Notes: a model not told the origin generated them from the sequence alone. A stretch of 64,000 bases of DNA from an uncultured Oscillospiraceae bacterium (GCA_958366985.1 CATXDC010000012.1:30530-94529); one strand, 5' to 3'; counted from the first letter of the stretch, positions 1 through 7,643 are shown. Numbers and translations: made by a program.

Positions 1-928
1 TTCGTTCTCTGAGAGATTTGCCGCCAAGCTTCTTCAAAACCAACCTCAAAAACAGAAACAGCAGGCTCATCAAAAGTAACGCAGGGTTTCATTTCACCTT
101 TCCAGTTTATAGTAAAACCGCAGTTTCCGGCAAGGCAGGAAACGCAGTCAGGGTAAGTGCTGACTTTTTCGGTTTCTTTTAAAACAGTGTCGATGTATTC
201 TTTTGCCATTTCAGGTGTTCTGTCATAACGCATAATTTCCAAACGCTTAGCTGCCGCCTGTTCCGGTTCAAGGCGTGACTGTTCAGAAATTGGCAAATGG
301 CGTTCTTTAAGAGCCGGAATCATATAGCAGTCAGTCTCAACAAGCATATCCATCTCTTTACCTATGCGGTAAATATCACCGAGCATATCTGCATTTGCAC
401 GAGTAACGCTGAAACTTATTTTTGCCGGCACATCCCTTTCTTTAAGGAGTTTCAAAGCATTCATTGTCTTTTCAAATCCACCGGGATAATTGCAAAGATT
501 TTTATATGCATTATCATCTGAACCGTAGAGAGTGATGTTTATGCGGCGGGGCTTGTTTTCAGCAAAAAAATCCGCCCATTCTTCATTTAAAAGTGTACCG
601 TTGGTATTTATTGTAATTATAAAGCCCAGCTTTTTTAAGCCAAGATAAAGCTTTTTGAAATCAGGATAAATAAGTGGTTCACCGCCTGTAAGAAGCAGAA
701 AAAGAGTACCCGCTTTCTGCATTTGCTCAGCAACAGAAAGCCACTCATCAGCCGTGCGAAGTCTTCCCTGTTTTTCCATTTCTTCACGGCTTAGACGCAC
801 ATAGCATATTTTGCAGTTAAGGTTGCAAAGAGGCAGAAGCTCAAAGCTGCCGTTTATGGGCACGCTTTTTGCGGCGGCATATTTTATCATATTTTTTTCG
901 AGAGTATCTTCGGAAGTGTAGTGATTCA
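1..928 (-). CDS. Radical SAM/SPASM maturase, cassette 1 (3' end cut by window edge)
   Basis: Radical SAM enzyme that probably modifies the neighbouring small protein. The gene is open at the left edge, so its C-terminus (where the last SPASM cysteines would lie) is missing. The start ATG at 928 has AAGGAG six bases upstream. A radical SAM cluster motif CNLNCKICY lies near residue 30, followed by a GGEP motif (LLTGGEPLIYPDF). Later cysteines (C-x2-C-x4-C, then a PCV segment) begin the SPASM region. It is closely similar throughout to the radical SAM gene at 2157-3275, so the two cassettes look like a tandem duplication. Family knowledge: SPASM enzymes next to PqqD-like proteins usually modify ribosomal peptides. 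The actual reaction is unknown. Confidence 0.9.
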
Positions 929-948
929 TAATCGCTCCTTTGTTATAT

Positions 949-985
949 AAAAAAGAGGCGGGCGTTTAGGCGCCACGCCTCTTTT
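949..985 (-). terminator. Intrinsic terminator/attenuator between precursor and radical SAM gene (cassette 1)
   Basis: On the minus strand a GC-rich stem (AAAGAGGCG at 984-976 with CGCCTCTTT at 960-952, plus an inner GGCG/CGCC pair) is followed by a T run. It lies after the small-protein gene and before the radical SAM start. That position suggests partial termination, giving more precursor than enzyme. Confidence 0.8.
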
Positions 986-1010
986 AAATGCTGATTAAAT
1001 AAGTACTGAA

Positions 1011-1433
1011 TTATGAGCGGTTGGGGTGAGATGTATCACCAATTTGAACAGTACCAATGTGATGGTAGTTGACAAGTCCAGACCTTGTTAACCAATAAAT
1101 AGTATCGCCATCATTTGGATGAAAATTTTGAAGATCAACAGTCTCTTTAAAATATTTATCAGTGTAAAGTGTACATTTGTAACCACCATCTGATGTTTCA
1201 ATCATTTCATCAACATAACCATCACCATCAGTATCACGCAAAACTTGCCGTGAAGGATTACCACAACGAGAAGAATAGTGAATGGCTAAATTGCGAAAGT
1301 AATCCCATTCCCAATCCTCAGATTCATTAGTATTACATCCAACATACCAACACTGTGTATCCGCTGCCACAGTTTCGTTTGCCTCAAATTCCTGTACTAA
1401 GGTCATCGGCATAACCCATGTTTTTCTTTCCAT
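1011..1433 (-). CDS. Candidate RiPP-like precursor / leader-bearing small protein, 140 aa
   Basis: Not a family I can name with certainty. The first 25 residues share the pattern MER-x2-W-x-MP-x-T-x-VQ-x-F-x-ANE-x-VAA with the protein at 3357-3752, while the rest is unrelated, as expected of a leader followed by a variable body. It has four cysteines (C28, C33, C57, C87) and many aromatic residues. A DxDxDGxxDE motif (D67-E76) resembles a calcium-binding EF-hand/dockerin loop. No signal peptide is seen. It starts 4 bases after the PqqD-like stop, and the ribosome site lies inside the end of that gene, so the two are translationally coupled. Precursor status is inferred from its position between a PqqD-like gene and a radical SAM gene. 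At 140 aa it is long for a RiPP and may instead be a small protein modified at specific residues. Confidence 0.75.
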   Translation of the reverse strand: MERKTWVMPMTLVQEFEANETVAADTQCWYVGCNTNESEDWEWDYFRNLAIHYSSRCGNPSRQVLRDTDGDGYVDEMIETSDGGYKCTLYTDKYFKETVDLQNFHPNDGDTIYWLTRSGLVNYHHIGTVQIGDTSHPNRS

Positions 1434-1437
1434 TTTT

Positions 1438-1725
1438 TCATTCCTCCATTAATAATCCGTAGCGCATATGGTCTTTTATAAAGCCATATACTCCACGCTC
1501 TATTTCCTCACCGGGATCATCATAAATTTTTTTTGCTTCATCAATAGCTTCCTGCGCCGTTTTGGGGGTCTGAAAAAATTTCCACAAAAACACGCAAGTT
1601 TCATTGAGAGAAAGCATTGTGTTTTCAAACACACCGGCATCCCCTATGGGAACCAAGACAGCTTCACCGCCAATTTCACGTAAAATAAAATTGGGATTTG
1701 CTTTGTATCGCTTATTTTCCGGCAT
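1438..1725 (-). CDS. PqqD-like peptide-binding protein (RRE), cassette 1
   Basis: Small PqqD-family protein (95 aa, usual size for the family). Such proteins form a winged-helix RiPP recognition element that binds a leader peptide and presents it to a modifying enzyme. The conserved core is visible (NFILREIGGEAVLVPIGD, then an LNETCVFLWKFF segment, then a C-terminal helical part). A longer reading frame starts at a TTG at 1764, but the ATG at 1725 is chosen because a strong GGAGAGGGGG ribosome site sits directly in front of it and the protein then aligns with the copy at 3755-4051. It is the first gene of cassette 1. Confidence 0.88.
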   Translation of the reverse strand: MPENKRYKANPNFILREIGGEAVLVPIGDAGVFENTMLSLNETCVFLWKFFQTPKTAQEAIDEAKKIYDDPGEEIERGVYGFIKDHMRYGLLMEE

Positions 1726-1795
1726 CTGCTGCCCCCTCTCCTTGAATAAATGATTTTCTAACAAGAATATTTTATACTTTATTAATACTGTGTTT

Positions 1796-1823
1796 ATAAT
1801 ACCACTTTTTGAAATTTTGTCAA
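1796..1823 (-). promoter_or_regulatory. Promoter of cassette 1
   Basis: On the minus strand, TTGACA (1823-1818), a 16-base spacer ending AGTGG, and TATTAT (1801-1796). The expected start is about 65-70 bases upstream of the PqqD-like ATG. The same layout occurs at 4118-4145 and 4476-4503. Confidence 0.8.
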
Positions 1824-2032
1824 TAGTACTAATAATTTTTAACTATTATATCATAAACATATACAAATTAAACAAATATATAATTCTTATAATCTTATAA
1901 ATAAATAATATGTAATTTATGTCAATGTTATATTTTTTTAAAAATTACATCCTGCCGAAGATAAAGTTGTGCAGTTTTATTAAAAGAATCGCTAAATTAA
2001 TGGTGAAAATATATTCATTATCATATAAAGTC

Positions 2033-2068
2033 AAAAAAGGGTACAACGCATAAGCGTTGTACCCTTTT
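2033..2068 (-). terminator. Terminator of cassette 2
   Basis: A perfect 11-bp stem (GGGTACAACGC / GCGTTGTACCC) with a 4-base loop. On the minus strand it is followed by six T. It lies about 90 bases after the radical SAM stop at 2157. The plus strand also has TTTT, so it could work both ways. Confidence 0.9.
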
Positions 2069-2156
2069 AACTCAGACTATATTTTCTTTATAAATTTCTT
2101 CACATCAAGAAGTATTGAGTAAATACACTATGTGTAAAAAATTTTTATGGAAATAT

Positions 2157-3275
2157 TTATATGTTTTTTATTTTATTATATTCCTCTCTGAGAAGCCGTA
2201 ATGTTTCTGCTGCGTAGCGGCACATGTACTCCGGCACCCCATCATAACTACCCTCTTCAAGAAGAGCTGAAGCTGCGCAGGTTCTGCAAAGATGACGAAG
2301 CTTACACCGTGAACATTTAATATTAAGACGGATTTTGCCGCATTCTTCAACAATATACTGCCATGCTTTTTCAAAACCTACTTCAAATACAGAGGCGGCA
2401 GGTTCAGTCATAACAACACAGGGACGCATTTCTCCCTGCCAATTTATTGTAAACGAACAGTTACCTGCACGGCAGGTCATTCCCCTCGGCTCGTATGGAT
2501 AAGCAGGCGGATTTTCAGCCAGCTCTATGCTTTGGCTTACATACTGTGAAAACAGTTCTTCACCCATTTCACCTCTCAAAGCCTCAACACGCGCAGCGGC
2601 TGCGGATTCCGGATCAAGACGTGACTGTTCAGCAAAAGGCTTTCCCCTTTCACGCACAGCAGGCATCATATAGGTATCAACTCTGACTGGTGCGTCATAA
2701 AAAACACCTGATTCAAGAATTTTACCTAAATCGGTTCGGTTTGCCTTTGTTAGACTTCCGCCAATTCTGACATCTACTCCCCTATCCCTTAAAAGCTTTA
2801 TGGCACGAGTAACTTTTTCAAAACCACCGGGATAGTGACACAATTCCTTATATGCTCTTTCATCTGAACCGTAAAGGGTAATGTTTATTCGGCGGGGCTT
2901 ATTCTCGGCAAAAAAGTCTGCCCACTCTTCATCTAAAAGTGTACCGTTTGTATTGATAGCTATAATCATTCCAAGCTTTTTTAATCCGAGATAGAGCTTT
3001 TTGAAATCGGGATAAATAAGGGGTTCTCCTCCTGTAAGAAGCAGAAACAGAGTACCCGCTTTCTGCATGTGTCTGCCTATTTCCAGCCACTCGTCGGCAG
3101 TTCGCAGCCTTCCCTGTTTTTCCATTTCCTCTCGGCTTAAACGCACATAGCACATATCGCAGTTCATATTGCACAGGGGCAGCAGCTCAAACACACCGTT
3201 TACAGGTGTATGGCTTTTCTGAGCATTATCAAGAAGCACTCGCTCAACAGTGGAAAATTCTTCGTTAAGTTCCAT
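2157..3275 (-). CDS. Radical SAM/SPASM maturase, cassette 2 (372 aa)
   Basis: Full-length radical SAM enzyme with a SPASM domain. The radical SAM cluster motif CNMNCDMCY lies near residues 33-41 and the GGEP SAM-binding motif near residue 80. The C-terminal third has the auxiliary-cluster cysteines (CRAGNC near 263, PCVV, then CSRCKLRHLCRTC near 320-332, and a final C near 353). The start ATG at 3275 has TGAGGA seven bases upstream. It is nearly collinear with the truncated gene at 1-928. Family knowledge: PqqE, thioether-forming and strained-ring-forming maturases share this architecture, so the chemistry cannot be read from sequence alone. The neighbouring leader-bearing protein is the likely substrate (inference). 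Confidence 0.92.
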   Translation of the reverse strand: MELNEEFSTVERVLLDNAQKSHTPVNGVFELLPLCNMNCDMCYVRLSREEMEKQGRLRTADEWLEIGRHMQKAGTLFLLLTGGEPLIYPDFKKLYLGLKKLGMIIAINTNGTLLDEEWADFFAENKPRRINITLYGSDERAYKELCHYPGGFEKVTRAIKLLRDRGVDVRIGGSLTKANRTDLGKILESGVFYDAPVRVDTYMMPAVRERGKPFAEQSRLDPESAAAARVEALRGEMGEELFSQYVSQSIELAENPPAYPYEPRGMTCRAGNCSFTINWQGEMRPCVVMTEPAASVFEVGFEKAWQYIVEECGKIRLNIKCSRCKLRHLCRTCAASALLEEGSYDGVPEYMCRYAAETLRLLREEYNKIKNI

Positions 3276-3310
3276 GTTTATTCCTCATTTAATGTATTTC
3301 GCTGTTTACG

Positions 3311-3340
3311 AAAACAGACCGGAAAATTCTTTCCGGTCTG
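3311..3340 (-). terminator. Intrinsic terminator/attenuator between precursor and radical SAM gene (cassette 2)
   Basis: A perfect 10-bp stem (CAGACCGGAA / TTCCGGTCTG) with a 6-base loop, then TTTT on the minus strand. It is placed exactly as the hairpin at 949-985 in the other cassette, although the stem sequence differs. Confidence 0.8.
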
Positions 3341-3356
3341 TATATGTTATGTAGAA

Positions 3357-3752
3357 TTATGATTTTTCAGTCTCCCAAGAATCCATATCCAGGTTTTCTG
3401 TACAGTGGGTATTGTCATTATTGGGACCACGCCAAACAATAACCGGGGTTGTTTTTGTACCACCAAACCAAGAACTTGTTACATAGTAACCGTCAAGGAA
3501 ATCATCGGTTGTTTTAGCTTCGTGAGTTGTACCACAGGCATGATATCCGCTAAGATATTTGTCGCCACCCCACCAGTCTGTTTGTAAACCAGGTTTGCCA
3601 TTTGTTTCAAGATATACACTTCCGCTTTTTCCGCCGCCGGCATCACATTTAAACTTGTAGACTTTATTGATGTCATGACACGCTGCAACATACTCGTTAG
3701 CTGCAAACTTCTGTACAATTGTCTGGGGCATAGCCCACGCTGTTCTTTCCAT
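3357..3752 (-). CDS. Candidate RiPP-like precursor / leader-bearing small protein, 131 aa
   Basis: Shares only its N-terminal leader-like block (MER-x2-W-x-MP-x-T-x-VQ-x-F-x-ANE-x-VAAC) with the protein at 1011-1433. The rest is rich in Gly, Trp, Tyr and Thr, with cysteines near residues 25, 36, 73 and 115. The ATG at 3752 is used instead of an upstream frame extension because it sits two bases after the PqqD-like stop with GGGAGGAA just before it. From memory, proteins of this general type (VAAC followed by a YKFKCDAG-like stretch) occur in gut Firmicutes without a known role. No signal peptide or membrane segment. Substrate status is inferred from gene order and the duplicated layout. Confidence 0.75.
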   Translation of the reverse strand: MERTAWAMPQTIVQKFAANEYVAACHDINKVYKFKCDAGGGKSGSVYLETNGKPGLQTDWWGGDKYLSGYHACGTTHEAKTTDDFLDGYYVTSSWFGGTKTTPVIVWRGPNNDNTHCTENLDMDSWETEKS

Positions 3753-3754
3753 TT

Positions 3755-4051
3755 TTATTCCTCCCTTAATAATCCATAGCGCAGATATTCGCTTACAAAA
3801 CTGCAAACACCCTGCTCTATCTCCTCGTCGGAGCCGTCATAAACTTTTTTGGCTTCGGCGATTGCTTCCTGCACAGTTTTGGGAGACTGGAAAACTCTCC
3901 ACAAGAATGCACAGGTATCATTAAGTGAAAGCATTGTGTTTTCAAACACACCGGCATCACCGAGCGGAACCAACACAGCTTCACCACCGATTTCTCTTAA
4001 AAGAAAATTGGAATTAGCTTTGTAACGCTTACCTTCAGGTATATGCTGCAA
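3755..4051 (-). CDS. PqqD-like peptide-binding protein (RRE), cassette 2, probable TTG start
   Basis: Paralogue of the protein at 1438-1725 with the same core (LLREIGGEAVLVPLGD, LNDTCAFLWRVF, and a C-terminal SEYLRYGLLREE). An ATG exists at 4072, but AAGGAGGAA lies inside that extension, 8 bases before a TTG at 4051. The TTG start also gives the same N-terminal length as the paralogue (98 aa), so TTG is preferred. Its stop codon overlaps the ribosome site of the downstream small protein. The likely role is binding that protein's leader and delivering it to the radical SAM enzyme. Confidence 0.85.
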   Translation of the reverse strand: MQHIPEGKRYKANSNFLLREIGGEAVLVPLGDAGVFENTMLSLNDTCAFLWRVFQSPKTVQEAIAEAKKVYDGSDEEIEQGVCSFVSEYLRYGLLREE

Positions 4052-4117
4052 CGCCGCTTCCTCCTTTTTCATATATATTTATAAATAAAAATATATTACA
4101 TATCTTATAACGAATTA

Positions 4118-4145
4118 ATGATATCACTTTTTTCTATTTTGTCAA
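4118..4145 (-). promoter_or_regulatory. Promoter of cassette 2
   Basis: Minus-strand TTGACA (4145-4140), 16-base spacer ending AGTGA, TATCAT (4123-4118). Near-identical in layout to the cassette 1 promoter. The likely start site is about 60 bases before the TTG of the PqqD-like gene. Confidence 0.78.
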
Positions 4146-4374
4146 CAGCTTTAACAATGTTTTGATGTATTTTTTTAAAATAGGTATGCATAAACAAATA
4201 TTAATAAAAAATTTAATATTTTTTAAACAGTTTCACGTCTATGTTATCCAGATCATGACACTATATTACAACAATATATGGGGCAAAAAAGACTCAAAGC
4301 TTATAGCTATAAAAGATAAGACATTAACAAGAGGTGCCTTAATCTATTTAACTTTAAAAAGCAACATAAAATAC

Positions 4375-4440
4375 AATACAGGCTCAACATTTTCAGTCGA
4401 ACCTGTATTACTCAGCAATACATCAAAAACAATAATACAG
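4375..4440 (-). ncRNA. Possible leader RNA with mutually exclusive hairpins
   Basis: Read on the minus strand behind the orphan promoter at 4476-4503. CTGTATTA (4440-4433) can pair with TAATACAG (4410-4403). Alternatively AATACAGGTTCGAC (4409-4396) pairs over 14 positions, allowing wobble, with GTTGAGCCTGTATT (4388-4375). The two stems share the AATACAG segment and cannot form together. No coding sequence or clear U run follows. The rest of 4146-4474 is AT-rich, and I see no gene in it. Confidence 0.4.
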
Positions 4441-4475
4441 ATTATTAGAAAATATTGTTTATTGATTATGCTACT

Positions 4476-4503
4476 ATATTACCACTATATTTTTATTTGT
4501 CAA
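4476..4503 (-). promoter_or_regulatory. Orphan third copy of the cassette promoter
   Basis: Minus-strand TTGACA (4503-4498), 16-base spacer ending AGTGG, TAATAT (4481-4476). It matches the two cassette promoters in the -35 box, spacer length and the AGTGR before the -10, but no gene starts behind it. Confidence 0.6.
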
Positions 4504-4556
4504 GATAATTAATCAGTTTTTATTATATTATTTATACATAGGTATATTAAAACATA

Positions 4557-5804
4557 TCATTTAACTATTCCGTACTCTTTAAGAAGTTCTACTCGCTTAT
4601 TGCCTATCTTCAAAGACTGTGCAGCATCGTTATTTGACATCGATGAAGTTTCACGTCGATATTTGAGTAGTCTGTCAGTCCAAGCCACTGGAAGAAGATA
4701 CGGTTTCTTACTTAAATAAGGATAGCGTCCGCTCAAATCCTTTGCCGACGGAAATACAGATTTAATAACTCCGCCTTTAGCCTTTTTACCTTTCTTATCT
4801 GCTTCAACGGCTCCCAAAGTTATATTACTACTGTGCTTTCTGCTTAAATCTGAGTCACCGTAAACTCCTGCTTCAAGCAAATCCTCAAGGAGCAGCGCTT
4901 CATCTATATCAATACTCATCCATTCATCTGTCAGACATGCCCGCTCCGGATCAAAATCCAAATATTTTATACCTATTTTAAACAACGCCGCTGTAAACTT
5001 ATCACCCTGTATGCTTATGCATCGTTTCATTACATCATGCCAGTCAATCTCTTTACCGTAAGTTTCGGAAAAAAGTACGATATCGCACACCTGTCGAATT
5101 CCAAAACCACTATGGAGAAAATGCTTCATAGCATGGCAAATAAGATAAAACAAATGGTCAGTGTGGCTGAGAGTCATAATACTCTGTCCATCTGCCTGAA
5201 TTTCAGTAGTATGTGGCCAAACATCCTCAAAATATCTGTTATAATCCCCATATGCATCTGACTGCGGAGGAAAAAGACTCTTGTGAAGCTCTATATAAAG
5301 CGGACTGCCTGCCTTTCCATAGGCCACCTCATGTGCCGCAAAAATATCTTTATCCATTTCAGTTACCTGCATACCGAAATCAAGCATCGCCTTATGGCAA
5401 ACTTCAAACTGCTCAGGCTGTATAAGCAAATCTTCATCGCCGGAAATACGATAATCAGGATTCGGATAAAGTGAACGGCAGACTATTCCCTTAACCACGA
5501 GAGGAGTAACTCCCGCATTTCTCAGATGCTCATAAAGACGCAAAAACTGATTTGTCTGCATAGCCTGCATAGAGACATCCCTCACAGCTTTTCTGCTAAA
5601 AAATGCCGTCATCTGCAGAGGCATACTTTTCGCAGATTCACAAGAATATACCGCCTCATAAATCATAGGAAGTACATTGTGTATATTCGCAAGCCTAAAA
5701 AGAAAATCCCAGTTCTCAACGGTCATTTCATGTGTCCATTCCACTTTTCTATTTCTAAGCGAGGCTTTGAGTCCCTGCAAAAATAAATCATAATTTTTTT
5801 CCAT
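4557..5804 (-). CDS. Nucleotidyltransferase-family protein (NTP_transf_5-like), 415 aa
   Basis: Resembles the uncharacterised nucleotidyltransferase family PF14907 (NTP_transf_5). The typical core is near residues 95-130: VVKGIVCRSLYPNPDYR followed by SGDEDLLI, where the acidic pair would bind metal. The rest is helical with many aromatic residues (e.g. HLFYLICHAMKHFLHSG). Family knowledge: such proteins are often found beside lasso-peptide and other RiPP clusters and in capsule loci, with no settled reaction. Here it is the last gene of the long minus-strand operon and lies next to the PqqD/radical SAM cassettes. A role with either system is possible. Start ATG at 5804 with a weak AGGG ribosome site. 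Confidence 0.75.
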   Translation of the reverse strand: MEKNYDLFLQGLKASLRNRKVEWTHEMTVENWDFLFRLANIHNVLPMIYEAVYSCESAKSMPLQMTAFFSRKAVRDVSMQAMQTNQFLRLYEHLRNAGVTPLVVKGIVCRSLYPNPDYRISGDEDLLIQPEQFEVCHKAMLDFGMQVTEMDKDIFAAHEVAYGKAGSPLYIELHKSLFPPQSDAYGDYNRYFEDVWPHTTEIQADGQSIMTLSHTDHLFYLICHAMKHFLHSGFGIRQVCDIVLFSETYGKEIDWHDVMKRCISIQGDKFTAALFKIGIKYLDFDPERACLTDEWMSIDIDEALLLEDLLEAGVYGDSDLSRKHSSNITLGAVEADKKGKKAKGGVIKSVFPSAKDLSGRYPYLSKKPYLLPVAWTDRLLKYRRETSSMSNNDAAQSLKIGNKRVELLKEYGIVK

Positions 5805-5812
5805 TAAAATCC

Positions 5813-6415
5813 CTATCTTTCATCAGAATGTTTTCTATGCGTCCTATATAAATCACATACAAGCTTTGCAAGCAATAAACCAATCACCGCTCCCAAAACA
5901 TTATGAATAACGTCATCGGTCTCCACTTCTCCGCACTGCAAAAGCCATTGTCCAAGTTCTACTAAAACACTCAGTAACATTGCAGAAACTGATGTAATCA
6001 TAAGAAGACCTTTAAAAGAACTTCTAGTATATCTTACAGCATACAAGGATGCGCCAAATGGCATAAACAGCAGCATATTAAATACATTCGTGCGCAAAAA
6101 TTCCTCATTATTACCTTTAAAATAATTTATCCATGAACTAAAAGGCACTAACGAAAGTTCGCTGCCGCTGCCAATATCTCTGCTCAGTATTGTAACTGCC
6201 AAAATAAAAAAAGTTGACAGTAAAAGCATTATAACACTTACAAATGTTTTATCTCTTTCTCTGCAAAATCGCAGCCATAACAGCAGAACCGCAGCTATTG
6301 AAACTGCGGTTAATAAAACAAGTAAGATTATTGGCCAAGCGTAAATTGTAATAAGTGTTTGTTTGAAGATATTAATTACCTCCTGTTTTGGAAGAATTGG
6401 ATAAAATAGGCTCAT
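5813..6415 (-). CDS. VanZ-like membrane protein, start codon uncertain
   Basis: VanZ-family integral membrane protein: an N-terminal membrane helix, a second near residues 70-90, then the typical RTNVFNMLLFMPFGASLYAVR stretch (only part shown here is family-typical: NMLLFMPFG) and ELGQWLLQ...DVIHNVLGAVIG near the C-terminus. VanZ proteins are linked to glycopeptide and lipid-related resistance. The ATG at 6415 lies 44 bases inside the upstream acyltransferase gene and has no good ribosome site. A perfect AGGAGG (6384-6379) sits 8 bases before an in-frame ATC at 6370, so translation may really begin there. It is co-directional with the capsule operon. Confidence 0.75.
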   Translation of the reverse strand: MSLFYPILPKQEVINIFKQTLITIYAWPIILLVLLTAVSIAAVLLLWLRFCRERDKTFVSVIMLLLSTFFILAVTILSRDIGSGSELSLVPFSSWINYFKGNNEEFLRTNVFNMLLFMPFGASLYAVRYTRSSFKGLLMITSVSAMLLSVLVELGQWLLQCGEVETDDVIHNVLGAVIGLLLAKLVCDLYRTHRKHSDER

Positions 6416-7364
6416 GCATTATCAAGCCGCTTATTTTCATAAGTGCAAAAGCACTTATGAGAGTAAGCAGAATTACTATTATAGAATCCATCAAAAGACT
6501 TCCGGTAATGCCGATAATGCGAAGCGGACCAACTATAAACATATAATGGACAAGATAGATCTCATAACTGATATTGTCAAGAAAATTTACAACTTTATTT
6601 TCTCTAAATTTAAAAGACAGAAAAAATAACAGCATAGTTACCGCTATTACACTTTGAGTTATACCAACACATAAAACTGTGTAAAAAGGTGTTTCATCCC
6701 ACATAACCTTTGTTATCAGTCTAACCAAAACTGCAGCCAAAAATGCCATACAAAGTAAAACTCTCTTGCTGTTACCTTTAATTCTAAGATTTTTGTATCC
6801 TAATACATAACCTGATATATATACTGCTATATATATAGTATATATTCCCAGCTGTGTACTTATAAAATATGAACTTACCGCTGCAATCATCCACAATAAA
6901 AGCAGTATTATAATGCAATAGCGCATCTCTCTCTTTTTCCACTCATTAAGTAACGGGGTTATTAAATAGCACACAGCCATGACGGTTAAAAACCACAGAT
7001 GTTCAGCACCGTTTACGTATATTTCCAATCCCTGCAAATCTAAAAACTGAAATATCCAATATTTAACGTCAATTGGCTTTTGTATGATAACATATATTAA
7101 TAAAAGAAATAACAGAAATATGTAAAAAGGCCAAAGAACCTTCTTCCATCTGTTTATATACCAAGATTTATAACTTTTACCATTAGTATCTAAGACTTTC
7201 CCCCCGTACAAGAAACCTGAAATAGCAAAAAATATAAAAACTCCTACATTCAAGAACTGTGCTGTCATTTGTATATATGTATTGTGACTCTCCTGTACAA
7301 GATGACAAAGCACGATCATAAACATTGAAATAACTCTTAGATATTGTATACTTAAGTTTTTCAT
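6372..7364 (-). CDS. Acyltransferase 3 family membrane protein (330 aa)
   Basis: Polytopic membrane O-acyltransferase family (acyltransferase 3, OatA/WecH-like), which moves acetyl or succinyl groups onto cell-surface sugars. The N-terminus NLSIQYLRVISMFMIVLCH carries the family's R near residue 10 and H near residue 21. A second family block VGVFIFFAISGFLYG follows, and then roughly ten membrane segments. There is no extracellular SGNH domain, so it is the membrane-only form. It is in the capsule operon, where it probably acylates the polysaccharide. Between it and the flippase gene upstream (7365-7643) there is an AT-rich gap in which I see no convincing gene. Confidence 0.85.
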   Translation of the reverse strand: MKNLSIQYLRVISMFMIVLCHLVQESHNTYIQMTAQFLNVGVFIFFAISGFLYGGKVLDTNGKSYKSWYINRWKKVLWPFYIFLLFLLLIYVIIQKPIDVKYWIFQFLDLQGLEIYVNGAEHLWFLTVMAVCYLITPLLNEWKKREMRYCIIILLLLWMIAAVSSYFISTQLGIYTIYIAVYISGYVLGYKNLRIKGNSKRVLLCMAFLAAVLVRLITKVMWDETPFYTVLCVGITQSVIAVTMLLFFLSFKFRENKVVNFLDNISYEIYLVHYMFIVGPLRIIGITGSLLMDSIIVILLTLISAFALMKISGLIMHEPILSNSSKTGGN

Positions 7365-7643
7365 GATTTACCCCACTTAAAATATATTACATAATTTATT
7401 ATTAAAAGCAAACCACTCGTACAGATGAAGCAAATTTATAAAATATAAGTTCATTTTTGAGCAATATAGACTTTTATCGCCGAAGCAGATTAACAAAACA
7501 GTTGTCAGCAGCAAAATCAAAACTGTTTCTTTTTGGAGATGAGATTTTTTAAGGAAACAAGTTCTCTGGGAGAGTATGCAAAAATTAGTAATTTTTAAAA
7601 AGCTCAAACAAATATAAATATATCAAATACTTACAGATAAATT

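Larger units (their letters stand above)
1726..2156. other. Intergenic region between the two cassettes
   Basis: AT-rich, no gene seen. It holds the terminator of cassette 2 (2033-2068) and the promoter of cassette 1 (1796-1823). The stretch between them, about 1824-2032, shows only AT-rich sequence. Confidence 0.7.

Noticed and set aside
1..4051. PQQ biosynthesis operon
   Set aside because: Only PqqD-like and SPASM genes are present. There is no pqqA with its Glu/Tyr core, no pqqB and no pqqC.
4162..4512. Plus-strand 116-codon open frame in the AT-rich region upstream of the RiPP-like cassettes
   Set aside because: No ribosome site, composition of AT-rich noise, opposite to all neighbours, and it overlaps the orphan promoter and hairpins.
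7377..7607. Minus-strand 76-codon frame between flippase and acyltransferase
   Set aside because: No ribosome site or recognisable family. It could be a gene remnant, but nothing supports it.
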